A stretch of DNA of 64,000 bases from Onchocerca volvulus (GCA_000499405.2 HG738139.1:9882616-9946615), one strand, 5' to 3'. Counted from the first letter of the stretch, positions 36,931 to 49,845 are shown. The notes: generated by a model not told the origin, from the sequence alone. Made by a program: numbers and translations.

Positions 36931-39900
36931 TTCATTCGGCAATAAAATACCAAAGCCGTGCCTTACAACCAAAGTAGAAATTGCAGCAAGAATAGGAGAA
37001 AAAGAAGTTATTAGGTTTGAAGTCAATACGGTTGACTACTTGACAAATGAATTACAAGTAGTCAACCTAAATGATCATGATCTAGCCTCCATAACTGACC
37101 AGGATAAACTAGTCGGCCCAAAAAGTTATTGGAAACAACCTGATATACTCATTGGGACTGACCACTTCTTCAAATTCATCGAAATAGGAAAGGCGCAAAA
37201 TTTAAAATCCGGATTTTCTTTACTCCACACTAAACTTGGACCTATATTATCAGGAAGTGGATACATAACTGGGATCCCAGTCCCTGATTCAGACAAAACC
37301 GAACCAATATGTGTGGCCAATGTCACCAGTCCGGACATCGACCAATTCTGGAAATTGGAATTCATAGGTATTCAAGACCAGCCTAACGCCCACGACGATG
37401 AAAAGGCGTTGAAACATTTCAAAGAAAACATCTCTAAACAAAATGGAAGATACCAAGTCTGTTGGCCATGGAAAGAAGCAAAAATCAAGTTGGGAAGCAA
37501 CTTTGGCTTATGCTTTGGTCGACTAAAAACACTAATCAAACGACTGCAGCGGACGAACAATTGCTACACCAATACGATAAAACCATCCGTGATCAACTAC
37601 ATTCAGAAATAATAGAGGAAGTTCACCGGGAAATGGACCAAGCAGGTATGATTCAGTATTTGCCTCTCCACGAAGTTATAGCTCCACACAAAATTGTCCA
37701 TGATGCATCATCTCACCTTAAAGGTACACGAATCTAAATGAAGTTCTCTACCATGGGCCCATCATGCTTCCAGATTTAGTAGGAATATTATTACGCTTCC
37801 GGATGATGACGAATGTAATTATTGCGATGTGGAAAAAGCGTTTCTACAATTTGAACTCCATCCATCGGACAGAAACTGTACTAGGTTTCTCTGGTTAAAA
37901 GATATTCATAGTGCAGTTACCGAAGAGAATCTGAAACGATATCGTTTCAAAAGAGTTCCTTTTGGAGTAATCTCATCGCCCTTTTTACTATCAGCGACAC
38001 TCAATCATCACCTCGAAATCAATGGAACCAAACTCGCACTAGAAATCAGGAAGAATCTCTATGTGGACAGCTACGGATACAGAAGAAGCCTTACGGAAAT
38101 ATGAAGAAACAAAATCCATTTTTGGTGATGCAGCAATGAATATCCGAGAATTCCTGTCAAATGACGAAAACTTCAACACCAAAATTGCCGAACAAGATCG
38201 GGTGAAAATAGAAGAAAAGAAAATCTTTGGCATTAATTGGGATCATGTTAGGGATACTATCAAGTTAACAGCAAAATCATAGACTGGAAAAGAACTGACT
38301 AAGATAGCAGTCTCACAGTTTGTTGCTTCTCAATGTGATCCCTTGGGATTTCTCGTCCCAATTATGATTCGATTTAAATTGTTCCTGCAAAATCTGTGGA
38401 AAAAGAATAGCGCCTGGGACCAACTCATGGAATTCTCTCATATCTGACTGGCCAACAACATAAAAGAGCATCCGCGATTCATAACCGGCTATTCAAATCA
38501 TATTCAAGTCCATATCTTCACAAACGCATCCAATGTGGCATATTCTGCAGCCGTGTATTTCCGAAGTCTTAGAAGTCAAGGAATAGAAACACTTTTAGTC
38601 TTTGCTAAATCACGGATCGCGCCAATTAAAGGAATGACTATACCTCGATTGGAGTTATTAGCTATACTCATTGCGATGCGAGCAGCACGTTTCGTCATCA
38701 AGCAATTGGAATTAGAAACCAGGGGGGTAACTTTATGGTCCGATTCCAAGTGTGCTATTCATTGGATTCAAAATCATTCCGGACTCCTACCACGATTCGT
38801 ACAAAATCGTGTCGAGGAAATACGGGAAGCAAAATTTCTGTTCCGATACATTCCAAGCGAGCATAATCCCGTGGGTATTGCAGCAAAGGGAATATCTCCG
38901 AGAAAATTAGGGAAGTATGAACTATGGTGGTATGGACCTTCATGATTGAAAAAAAACGAATAAAGTTGACCGCAATGGGAATTCAATTTTAAAGAGGAGG
39001 TCGAAGAGCCAGAAGAAAAGACCATTGCAAAGATTACAACTCACGTCAACGCGACTTTTAAACTCATAAATGGGAGTCGTTTCAGCAAATGGCTAAAATT
39101 GTTACGAACCACTGTTAGAGTTCTCAAATTCATCAAATTAACGTCAAAAGAAAAATTCAAATGGTTACAAACATTATCAACTGAAAAAGAAAGACTCACA
39201 AGTGAAGATTATAACTTGGCAGAGTTGATATTAATTAAAACAAGCACAAGCCGAAGGTATACCGAAGATGAAAAGGAAAAATGGAATTTGTATCTCGATG
39301 AACAGATTTTGTGGAGATCCCTGAGTCGATTTGAGAACTCAGAACTAGAAAAGGGCAGTAAACGCCCCATTTATCTTCCAAGACACAATCCAGTAACTGA
39401 GCTTCTCATACAACAGTATCACGAAGACTTATTCCATGCTGGAATTGCCCATACACTTGCAGAAATGCGACGTAGATTCTGGATACCTAAAGGCAGAAGT
39501 GAAGTTAAACGAGTCCTAAATAAGTGTAGGGCTTGCAAACGGTGGACTACCAAACCGTTCAAGCTTCCGGACATGCCCAATCTTCCAGAAAATCGAGTTA
39601 CTCGATCCAGAACTTTTGCTCATGTGGGTCTAGACTATTTGGGTTCCTCTCTCGGTTAAAATTGATAGTGGGTTAACAAAAAGATGGGTAGCTCTATTTA
39701 CGGGTTTCACAACCAGAGCGGTGCATTTGGAATTAGTAGAAAACCTATCCGCTGAATGCTTTACATCTTCAGAAGATTCATTGCCCGACGAGGTTGTCCT
39801 GAATCAATCTTAAGTGACAATGCAACTCAATTTCAGTTAATTTTCAAAACTATGAAGGAACAGGATATCATGCTAACAAATTTCTTCGCGAGAAATGGAA

Positions 39901-40568
39901 TGATCTGGAAAAATATAGTACCAAGAGCTCCTTGGAGTGGAGGAGTTTATGAGAGAATCATTGGATTAACGAAAAAAGCTATGAAAAGAGCCATTGGTAG
40001 GAGGCTATTATGGGAGAGAGAATTAATAACTTTGATAACAGAAATCGAGGGTATACTCAATACTCGACCACTAACTTACATAAATTTTGACGACTACTAA
40101 TTGTACGTCCAACTGATTTCATCTCACCTAATGCCTCTTTAGTAACACCATTCACCAATAATGACAACCAAGAGGAATTTATTCCTCATAGACTAAATAA
40201 CAAGGAAAAACTTATTAGACATTGGTCAAATACACTCAAAGTCTTGGAATTCTGGGAAACCTGGAAAAATGAATATTTAATCAGTCTCAGAAAAAGAACT
40301 CAAAGACAACATCCATTTACCGGGAATGTAGAAACGAGAACACACGCGAAAAAGAAATAGTGCTAATTAATGAACCCGATATTCCTCGTGTAGTGTGAAA
40401 TTAGCTAGGATCAAGAAAATAAAGAAAAGAAAGGATGGGAAGGTTAGAAATGCCATCATAGAAATACTACATGGAAGACTCCTCATTAGACCAATAAACT
40501 CTGTATGTCGCCTAGAAGTTGATGATATTTCCAACCAATCACCAGTGCTCCAGAAATCAACACACTAA
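36876..40568 (+). pseudogene. pol of the BEL/Pao element, frameshifted and partly deleted
   Basis: Order of remains: protease-flanking part (IASFGNKIPKPC, ILIGTDHF) to about 37180; RT from about 37450 (YQVCWPWKEAK) with [13 protein letters not shown] and the active-site strand NLYVD near 38065, where the frame breaks; RNase H around 38510-38940, in which the expected TDAS reads TNAS; H2C2 finger near 39420-39540; integrase core with DYLG, SDNATQF and GVYERIIG; and a DUF5641-like tail to 40568. The segment expected to carry the aspartic protease active site (D-S/T-G) is missing between the zinc knuckle and IASFGNK. Breaks occur near 37540, 37737, 37830, 38080, 38445, 38945, 39659 and 40100. 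Confidence 0.88.
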
Positions 40569-40652
40569 AGCAAACAAGAAGAACCTATTGCGCGACGAAC
40601 CAGAAGTGCCACAAGAAATAGTGTACCAGGAGCAACACTAGGTAATCCTATC

Positions 40653-42144
40653 ATGAAAAGTTTGTTCTTACTATCAATGATATCCATACTAACGGTCAAA
40701 GCAACAACAAAGGAAGATTGCAAATGGATATCTGGTGTCTCATTTAATGTTCCTGATAAATGGAATTGTGAAGAAATTCCACAACAAAATTTCACATCAA
40801 CTACGGTTGCCGTGTATACGCGAACTCATGTGCGAATACCCGCAATACGGTGCAACAACATTACCCGAACGGTATGCACCAAAGCTTTTCTCAGATTATC
40901 ATTATCCGTAATTTCTGATAAAACGACTACTTCTGCAACATCTTCCCATCTCTGTAAAACCTTGGACGATCAAAGGAAACAAAACGGAAGTATGTTAAAA
41001 CAAATTTCTCCTAACAAATGGAAAACCAACAATGAAATACAGTACTCATACGGATGGCTTGGAATTCGATGTCAATCGACAACGAATTTTTTAGTCACTA
41101 CTGGAGAATTATATTCGATGCACAGAGATATGGAAATCATATAATCATAGACGAACTTCAGACATCATTTGTTTTCAAAGAAGAAAACACAACCTCAAAG
41201 ATCGCAAATTGCGGGTTTCTCGATCCGCATATCATGAATGGCGACGTCATCATTGACATGAAAGTTGGGAATTCAATCAGCAACTGGACTCGAAGGGCAA
41301 TTGTTCAAGAGACAAGCTCAAACCTAACTCCTGAAGGACAAATAATTATGATGGAAACGAATCCCCAAGAAATAACCGATCCGGAAAATACAAAATTTCA
41401 ATATATTGTTGACAGCCTGCAACAAGAATTCAACCAACGACTAAGTTTAGTATACCAACGAAGTTGTCAGAACAGGAACAATCTGTTGTTGTTGATCAAT
41501 AACCCAACTTTAGCCGCGAATCTACTGTTGCAAAGAGACGATATCGTCGCAAAGAGAGTTTAGTCGCTCCATGTAAACCCAAAGGGCTTAAGTCAAAAGT
41601 CATCGAATTCAAGGCTGAAATAATCAACAAGTTCGAGCTAGAAAGAATCAACGCAGAACTAGAAATACTGGCTCAGAAACAGGATACAACCAAACCAGTA
41701 TATAATCAATTGAGAAATGAAATTCTTTGGGAACAGATAAGTCAAGAAGGAGAAGAATTGGCCGAGCAACTGGAAGCAGGATTTGGCAAGGCTACCGAAT
41801 TGATACAAGAAGAGTTGTCAGAACTCGTGATACATTGGAAAATGATTATTGTTGATGCATGTATTTTTATGGTCTTACTTATATGCATTGTGCTTAAGCT
41901 TAAATTCAGACTGATCCAATTTATCTCTTGTTCAACTTGTATGAAACCATCAAATCTTAGAGAAGTCGTATCTCTCCCTATGGAAACAATACTAACGTCT
42001 TCACTAGACAAAAAAAATCAGTATATTTCAGCACAACGATCAAAGGGACCAAAACCCTTAATTTATGTTCCCTACTTTCTCCCCCCTGAAAGAGTTCAAC
42101 CCCTTCAGTCGGGAATGTCAGAACAACTGAATACCGGAAAGTGA
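40653..42144 (+). pseudogene. env-like region of the BEL/Pao element, frameshifted
   Basis: A third coding region after pol. It starts with a hydrophobic signal-like segment (FLLSMISILTVKA), continues with Cys residues and several N-x-S/T sites, and ends with a membrane segment (FMVLLICIVLKL) before a cytoplasmic tail that runs into the 3' LTR. The frame changes at about 41060 and again near 41560. Env-like genes occur in some nematode BEL/Pao elements (Tas, Cer7); which viral glycoprotein this one derives from cannot be told here. It is non-functional as it stands. Confidence 0.7.
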
Positions 42145-42563
42145 ATTTTTCTTTGTAATGCAATTAACTATAACATTTCTCCTAATGTAAGCCTTTTTTG
42201 GATTTTAACCAAATGTCCGTTTTCATTAACATAAATAAAAGCCCGTTTTCATTAACCTAAAGTCCGTTTCTATTAACGTAAACAAATATCCGTTTTCATT
42301 AACATAAACAAAAGCCAGCTTGCGTTATCAACCCCCTTTTTTTATCATTTTTAAAATTAGTCTTGCTAACAAGTGGCGGTTTCCGTTTATTTATAATTTT
42401 TCTTAATACCAGCTTTTTATTATATTAATAATCTTATCACTGAATTTACCTTATTGATACAATATTGTAATTGTCGTGTGTAAGCTGGCGTTATTAAATT
42501 TTTCTAATAAAGGTTTAATTACCCAAGTTTGAGGCTGTACACACAACACACAACTTTCCGACA
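42116..42563 (+). repeat. 3' LTR of the BEL/Pao element
   Basis: 448 bp, same ends as the 5' LTR (TGTC...GACA). The first roughly 215 bp are identical to the 5' LTR; the nine differences fall in the rest. It is followed directly by the target duplication ACGCG. Confidence 0.95.
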
Positions 42564-42568
42564 ACGCG

Positions 42569-42752
42569 AGCATTTTCATTTCTCTTTTTATCGTTTTATC
42601 CTTTCTTTACATTAATCATTAAATTTGTTTAATTGGTATTATCGATTTGTAACTGTTGCGCATCGTATCGCGTTGTCAAATTTTTTGTAATAAATAATTA
42701 AATTACCCAAGTTTGAGATTCGTTCGTGCTATAAATCAAATTTCTCGACAAT
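42569..42752. mobile_element. Right part of the older solo LTR
   Basis: This flank ends AATTACCCAAGTTTGAG... and then CTCGACA, closely resembling the last part of the adjacent 448-bp LTR (AATTACCCAAGTTTGAGG...CCGACA), with many substitutions between. It therefore appears to be the 3' portion of a related, older LTR interrupted by the younger element. Confidence 0.65.
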
Positions 42753-42753
42753 C

Positions 42754-43613
42754 ACTCACTATGAAATCATCATTCTGCTTCCAAATTTAAATGGATTTAT
42801 GAGATCAACTTTTTTTTCTTTATAATAAATTACTCAATGAACAAAAAGCAATCGGTCGATTGATTATCTTACGTTAATTTGCTTGTATTGATAGAGCCGT
42901 TAATCAGAAGGAGCATACCGGTAGGCCTGCCCACTATATTCATCTCCAAACGTTTCCACCCTCTTTAGTCTCAATTAAACTTATCGATCGACTATCGATC
43001 TCAATATGCAATATTCATGCAGAAAACAACAACGTGTATGAAAGAAAACCTTGCACGACGACTAATTAACTAATTAGAACGAATGCATCCCATCGGATAC
43101 GTACCATCCATTTCATCAAAGTAACATATATTGTTCGATGATGTCGACATTATTTGTCATTTAATCATCTTCTGTCTGTGTTGTTGAAATCAATTTGATA
43201 ATGATCAATATTGATTGGCCATATTATTTACTTTGTATTTGTGACAAGGGGTGCAGCTGTTGAATACTTACATTCCAGTAGCCTTCTATAACATCAACGG
43301 TGACCAATTATTATAATTGATTTTTTCCCCAATCAAAAATACTAAGCTTTCTTTCCTTTGACGAGATCACTGGAACTTTTTTTAAGAGATTGTGCAGAAA
43401 AACAAATATTAAAGATTACATCGATTATCGATCAATCCCTTCTGAACATCACTTGAAGCCATTTGATTTATTGATAAAATATTTGTTACATTGATTACTG
43501 ATATCGTTATATTGATTTTATATTGATTACTAATATCTTTTCTAAATTCGAACTTGTAACTGCGATCGAATATATTTTAAATATTTTTGTAGATCAATTA
43601 CTTTTTATTTTAG
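42754..43613. other. Intergenic region upstream of malate dehydrogenase
   Basis: AT-rich, no coding sequence recognised. It should contain the promoter of the malate dehydrogenase gene. It contains several ATCGAT-type short palindromes near 42980-43000 and 43420. Confidence 0.5.
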
Positions 43614-43621
43614 CTGTAATA
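43602..43621 (+). promoter_or_regulatory. Probable spliced-leader acceptor before mdh
   Basis: A strong acceptor, TTTTTATTTTAG, ends at 43613 and is followed by an 8-nt leader and the ATG at 43622. This supports the chosen start over an open frame extending further upstream. Confidence 0.6.
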
Positions 43622-45625
43622 ATGACAGTAATCGGAAAAATGCCATTAGTTCTGGAAGGATTAACGAGAAATTTGCTGATGTGCAGTCAACGTTTAACTA
43701 GTTCGGCACCTAAAGTAAGATTTTTAAAATATGGATGGATAAGAAATGGAATATAATAAAGACTTTGAAAAATTTGGAATTGAAATTTCCAATTTACAGA
43801 TTGCTTTATTGGGTGCTGCTGGTGGTATTGGACAACCGCTTGGACTACTGCTAAAAATGAATAAGCATGTAGCAAAATTAGCATTGTACGATATCAAAGA
43901 TACGCCGGGTGTGGCTGCCGATCTATCACATATCGATTCTAAAGCTCACGTACTTTTGTATAATTACCATCTTATGCTTTTTTTTTTCTTAAAATTAGTA
44001 TTGGTATTGAATGGATTCAGTCATATTATTTGTAACAGTTTGCAGACTTTCCGTAGTCGAAGTTTAAATTCCAGGTTACAGCACACACTGGTCCAAATGA
44101 ACTGAATGAAGCTTTGCAAGGTGCTGATATTGTAGTAATACCCGCTGGTCTACCACGAAAACCAGGTTTTTCAATCCTGAGTTTTTCGGTTTTTTTTAAG
44201 GTGAACAGTAATAACGTAGAGCTTCACTTTATTTCGTTCTTCATCGTCAGAAAATATAACATTTTTATATAGATAGTGGAAATTTGTTATTTCTAGGGAT
44301 GACTCGTGATGACCTATTCAATACCAATGCTAGCATTGTACGAGACTTAAGTGAAGCGGCTGCAAAAAATTGTCCGAAAGCTTTCGTTGCAATCATCACG
44401 AATCCTGTTAACTCAACAGTTCCAATCGCGTGTGAAGTTTTCAAAAAACACAACGTCTTCGACCCGCGACGTATATTTGGTGTCACAACACTCGATGTTG
44501 TACGATCATCAGCATTTGTTGCAGAAGCCAAAGTATTTTCATGCTTCAAGTTTTATTACCAAGTTCTTAAAAATGCATTTATAATGTGCATAAGAATAAT
44601 TTCCATTGCTTCCAGTTTTGTATTGTATTTTCTTTCAGAACTTAGATGTTGAGCAAACAAACATACCCGTGATTGGTGGTCATGCTGGGATTACTATCAT
44701 TCCGATCCTTTCACAAGTAAAACCATCGTGCAAATTCTCAGATGACGAAGTAAAAAAACTAACAGAACGAATCCAAAATGCTGGAACAGAAGTTGTGAAA
44801 GCAAAGGCTGGGGCTGTAAGTTGTAGATTCTTGTTTTAATTAATCAAATGAACGAGTTTCCATTAAACACTGCGATAAAATTATCGTCAGCTTCATTTGC
44901 TTCATCTGATTTACTTTTCTATACTTCCATATAAATAATATTGTTAAAGGAATTTATATCTGACAAATAAACTTTTCTGGTCTGATTCATCATTAACAAG
45001 ATTTTTAGTGTCTTAATTCTGTTATTTATGTTCTTTGTTATATTACATCGTAGAATTATGCTTATTTATCAAAAAAGTACAGGGTTCGGCTACGCTTTCA
45101 ATGGCTTTGGCGGCGTCGAAATTTGTGGAAAGTTTACTTAAAAGTCTCAGGAATGAGAAATCTGTTCAATGTGCATATGTAGCTTCGAATGCGTGCAAGG
45201 GCGTGGACTATTTTGCGACACCTTTGGAGTTTGGTGTAAGTTCTTCATTTTGCATAATTTCAGAAGAAAAATTTTCATTTCTCTAGATGATTCGTTTTGT
45301 TGACCTATTTCATTTATTTAATGATTTCAATTTCTTGTTTTGATCCTCTCGCTTAATGGCATAGATTTAGCAATATTTTTCACTGCCCCTTGTGAGGACT
45401 AATTCTTATTTCCAGCTTCTAACGTCTTCGTGGCTCAAAGTGTTAGAAGAATTGGTACTTTTTGAAAATACAGGATTTTAATCCGACTCATTTTTCCAGA
45501 AAAACGGAGTTGAGAAGATTCTTGGAATGGGCAAGCTTAATGCATATGAGCAAGGCCTTGTCGACGCTGCTATTCCAGAACTGCAAAAGAGTATTTCCAA
45601 AGGCTTAAAATTTGTCAGTGGCTGA
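43622..45625 (+). CDS. mdh-2: Mitochondrial malate dehydrogenase
   Basis: Oxidises malate to oxaloacetate with NAD+ in the matrix TCA cycle. Exons 43622-43714, 43800-43949, 44075-44165, 44297-44532, 44639-44815, 45083-45235 and 45500-45625 give 341 aa, the normal length. The first exon encodes a basic, amphipathic presequence ([16 protein letters not shown]). The Rossmann motif is [15 protein letters not shown], with LALYDI binding the NAD ribose. Substrate-binding Arg residues lie in [13 protein letters not shown], Asn in [10 protein letters not shown], and the catalytic His in GGHAG. No breaks. All splice sites are canonical. Confidence 0.96.
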
Positions 45626-46767
45626 ATTATCTCGAGATAAGGATGCGTTTATTAGAATTCTGTTAAGATGTATTTATTCAGTACGAAGTTATATTTTCTT
45701 TAGAGAATATTTTTAATTTAATTGGATTTTCGTTCTAAATTTCACTTTTAAGTAAGGAATTCTGCTCGATTATGCCTTAGTTCTACGATTTAGGTTAATA
45801 TCTTCCCTTGTCTTTTCTGGCTCGCGAAACTCTATTTATTTGCAAAAGTAGTCATTCTTATTGTATGTCCTCACTATCTCTTTCACCAGATAATAGTTTC
45901 ATTAAAGGATTGTTTGATAATTTTTGATTTACTTCTGCTAATATTAATATTAGTAGTAAGTAATTACTTTCTTTATAATAATTATATATACCATAAATTC
46001 GCGAATCTTTTATTGAGATCATTCTTATTCAGTAAAGATCTACAAAGAGCAAGTTTTTTGTTTTTCATAAAGTTATGTTTATCAAATATCGAATAACGCA
46101 AAGTGAAGATAATTGTAATTGTGTATTCTCATGTCTTTTGCAATATCAACCAATAAATTATGTATAGAGGCCTTAAACTTTAGACTTATTTCATTTGTGT
46201 TCCCAAAAATCTGAAGGTCACAACTGACCACTGTACATGACCAGCTTTTTTTTAGCGAGTACAGCTGATTCTAGCAATATTATCAAAATCGATTAAATAT
46301 CAATCACGTTTCCGATCTGTAGTGTCTGCCTTGTCCAGGAAGAAAGATTTAGAACCGTTTAAATTGCTATTTCGAATGATTCGAAATTCTGATTTGTCAG
46401 AGTCAGTCAAACATAATGTGGTAATCAATTGTTTCTACTTTTGGCGAGATACAGGAATTTAAATAATAAGCAAGCTTACCCTGTTTAATAACATTTCATA
46501 AATTATTCTGGACCAGGACTTGTCGCTAAAAGAAAGTGATGGGACAAGAGAGCGAGACATAAATAATTTGAATGAATAGTTAAATGATGGATAAGTTATT
46601 GGACTAAGCAATGTGAGCTTTTCCCGTAAAAAGTATAGGTGATATAAGATTCTAATAATTGAATTTTGCAGATTTCGTTTCTATTTATCGAAATCTTCCA
46701 TGTTTTCAGAATGCAAGTTAGCAGCAAATGTGGAATTTCAATCGAAATTTTTCTGTGTCAATAATTT
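45626..46767. other. Intergenic region between mdh and the ribosomal protein gene
   Basis: AT-rich, containing the mdh 3' UTR (candidate AATAAA near 46151) and the promoter of the next gene. Nothing else recognised. Confidence 0.5.
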
Positions 46768-46785
46768 AGATATACAATAGAAACC

Positions 46786-49700
46786 ATGTTTAGTCGATGT
46801 TGTTGTTCGGTGCAATTAGGAATCAGCAGAAAACGTATAACTTTCCCTTATATTCTGCGATACTGCGATATTTCAAATGATGATAGTGCAGATTCGAAAA
46901 CTGAAAATTTGCAAGGATCTAAGTTGGTTAAAATTGTGCCTGAAATTAGGACGGGATCGAAAAGTACAACTCTTGAAACAATAAGAAATGAGAATTTACA
47001 GCCAGAAAACATGCGAAGTAATTTTTAATGTTTTATTAGATTTTTGATTTTTTTCTACTACAAATTCTGTAACTTTGGTATTATTTAAAGTGGACTGGCC
47101 GAATGTAAGCTATTTATCAAATTCATTTTTGCAGAGAAATTATTGGAATTTAAGCGAAGAAAGGAACGGAAAAAACCGAAAGCAAATGAAGTAGCTTCGG
47201 AAGAAATCTTGACAGCTGTGGATTCTGTTGTTAAGAACCTTCATTGCAATGGTCTCTCTGATGAACGAAAGTAAGCTATGTGGTACTTTGTGGTACTTAA
47301 GGAACTTCAGTCATTGTATCAATATTCTTTTAGCTAATAAGAACTGGTAAGAAATTCATTGGAATTATAAGAGATCAAAATTATATGCTTAAAATCATAT
47401 TGGGATATGACTCTAATTTAGAATTGGGACTATAAGCCAGTATCTGCATCTTTTTTAAGTAGTTTTTTTTTCTTTCGGATTGCTATGAGGAAAAATCAGC
47501 CTGTCTTGAAAAAAATATGCTAATGTCGAGCTTAGAAAAATTAAATTTTGTGAAATAAGGAAATGGTTTTGTTTAGGACAAGAAATGAATTGATTGGAAA
47601 GTTGATGGAATATGAAAAGGAGAAATTTGAAGCAGCAACCAGTGCGCAATACAGTGAATTATTATCCGATAAAGTTTTTGCCACTTTTTTAGAAAGCCTC
47701 AAAGATGAAACAGTTAGACCTCCTCCAAGGTATATTTTTTGTTCGTGAAACAGTTATAATGTTCTAAAAATTCTTTAATAATAAAATAGTTACGTTGGTA
47801 AAAAAAAAATATACCTTGGATATACCTTATTTCGGTTTTAGCTCATTTAACCTTTTTTTTCATATATCTTAAACAAAGCTTACTGATTTAGAGCTGTGGA
47901 AAAGCGACGAATGCGCCAAGGTCTTTTACTTCTAAAGCGTGAAATATTTTATCAAGCTCTTCAGGTATTACTAATTTTTTTATTTACTTCAATCTGTCAT
48001 TTTTGATGATTATCAATTTTTAGATGTTCTGAATTTTTCCAAACATTCAGATTAAAGACTTCATTTCTTGCTTCATTTTAAAAAATGATTAAATAAATCT
48101 TGGCTTATCTTAGTAAACATTTTTGAAAATTACGAATTTTTGGCTTTCAGTCAGGTCACAAAGCGGAAGATGCCCGTAGAATTGCGGAACGTGCAGTGAC
48201 AATAGCCGAACAGAGGGCAATTGGGAAACACGAAATGCTAGTCCAAAATTATACAGAAGAACAAAAGAAAAATATACTGAAAGAAATCGAGCAGACCAAG
48301 AAAGAAAGTACTTTTTATAATATCGCACTACAGTTGGCAAGGTAACTTGTTCATTTTTTATCTTTATGGTAATGTTTTTCATCTATATATCTTTTTACTA
48401 ATTTTGAAGAAAATTTATATAGTTTGAGGCATTAAATCTGAGAGAGGTTGAGATATTAGAAAAATTTCTTTCTTTGTATCCGCAGGGAAATAGTCTTTTT
48501 TATAAAGCAAGATAACGCTTACAATTAGGTTTCATGTAACCCAAAGTTTGATAGTTAAAAAATTTGCCTGTCATTTTGAAGGCATCTATTATCTTTGTCT
48601 ATATAATTTTGATACAATGATTTTATATGGTGATCAATAATGTTATAGATTAACTTGAAATTATCTGCTAATCTCTTTTGTCAGTTTTTTAATTTTTCTA
48701 AATGCTGTTGTGATTCTTTTTCAAGAAATTCTTATAAAAGAAAAAGAGCTCATATTTAAATCCTTATTTAACTTTTTAGTAAAATGCTTTATCCGGATGA
48801 TCCATCATCAGACGAACCTCATATAATCCCTTCCAATGTTATTCATCCTGATTGTCGCGTGGAAAACATATTTGAGAATACTGAAAACAAGTTGAATATT
48901 TTCAAAACAACTGATATACCAAAATTGAAAGACCACTCAATGAAATTGTGGTATGAATGGGATAAAAATGCTGCAATGTATATGCTCCCTTTTGGTTTTT
49001 TTTTAAATTTTGAAGAAGCATTTTCTTGTTCTTTATGTAATCTGTACTGAAATCAGATCTTGCTTTTCAATATTTTTATAGTAATGTTCAGGATCTGGAA
49101 TCAATCATTCGGTCCAGCTAATGCATTCGAAGAAATGATTGAGCTAACAGAGCAAGGAAAAATGTGGCCTTATCCAATCGACAATGAATATCAGATTGGC
49201 GAAGAGGAAAACGTAATTATCCTCTTTGATTTTTAAAATATCGTGACTGTTTTGTTATTTTCTGACTGGATTTTTTCAAATCAGTGAGTGGATTTTTTCA
49301 AATGGAAAGTGGATTTTAAAAAATTCTAGGTTGGTTTCTACGAACACATATTTCTGGATAAATATCTCGCTCAGTATAATCTACCAGAAGAAGGACCCGT
49401 CGCACAATTTATGGAATTAGTTTGTGTAGGATTATCCAAAAATCCTTACATGTCTATCAAGAAAAAGCATGCACATCTTGATTGGTAACTTTCCATTTTT
49501 TCAATTGGAACTAATTATGAAATTTTATATTAAATTTTATCCTGATCACAATGTTGATGCTATGTAAGAAGCTATTTTTCCTATTTAAATACGCGATAAG
49601 AAGCTATTTTTTCAATTTAAATATACGTATTTAAATTTTATCGGATTCTGATATTATTATGTGACAAGTTAATAAAATTTATTTAATAGACTTTTGTATT

Positions 49701-49845
49701 TCCAATATTTTCAATTTTTTATTAAAAATTAATATTTTTATTTTTTTTTTAATAATATAGGTTTGCGAACTATTTCAAAGAAAAAGCAGAAGAAATTAAG
49801 CGGATTCAGGAAAGTGCTGGTGTGATAGCGGAAGGTTCGATTTGA
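46786..49845 (+). CDS. mrps-31: Mitochondrial ribosomal protein S31 (mS31)
   Basis: Component of the mitochondrial small ribosomal subunit. Nine exons join in phase: 46786-47017, 47135-47270, 47577-47729, 47892-47964, 48151-48341, 48780-48977, 49092-49212, 49330-49484 and 49761-49845, giving 447 aa. The N-terminus is Cys/Arg-rich and import-like (MFSRCCCSVQLGISRKR). The middle is charged and helical. The C-terminal third carries the family signature: FEEMIELTEQGKMWPYPIDN, GFYEHIFLDKYL, GPVAQFMELVCVGLSKNPY and HLDWFANYFKEK, matching the order in animal MRPS31. An acceptor (AATAATTTAG) ends 16 nt before the ATG, supporting this start. Intact. Confidence 0.93.

Larger units (their letters stand above)
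35473..42568 (+). mobile_element. BEL/Pao LTR retrotransposon with env-like region, decayed
   Basis: A complete but coding-defective element of about 7.1 kb including the duplicated target ACGCG (35473-35477 and 42564-42568). Two 448-bp LTRs (35478-35925 and 42116-42563) start TGTC and end GACA. A gag-like region starts at 35952, followed by a protease-like remnant, reverse transcriptase, RNase H, integrase with an H2C2 finger, the DUF5641-like tail typical of BEL/Pao, and an env-like region. Frame changes and stops interrupt every section, and parts are deleted. The order protease, RT, RNase H, integrase, the 5-bp duplication and the type of gag all fit BEL/Pao, as in nematode Cer and Tas elements. 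It cannot make its own proteins, although the LTRs are about 98% identical. Confidence 0.93.

Noticed and set aside
38755..39025. Minus-strand open frames within the retroelement
   Set aside because: Antisense to recognisable RNase H and pol sequence; no independent support.
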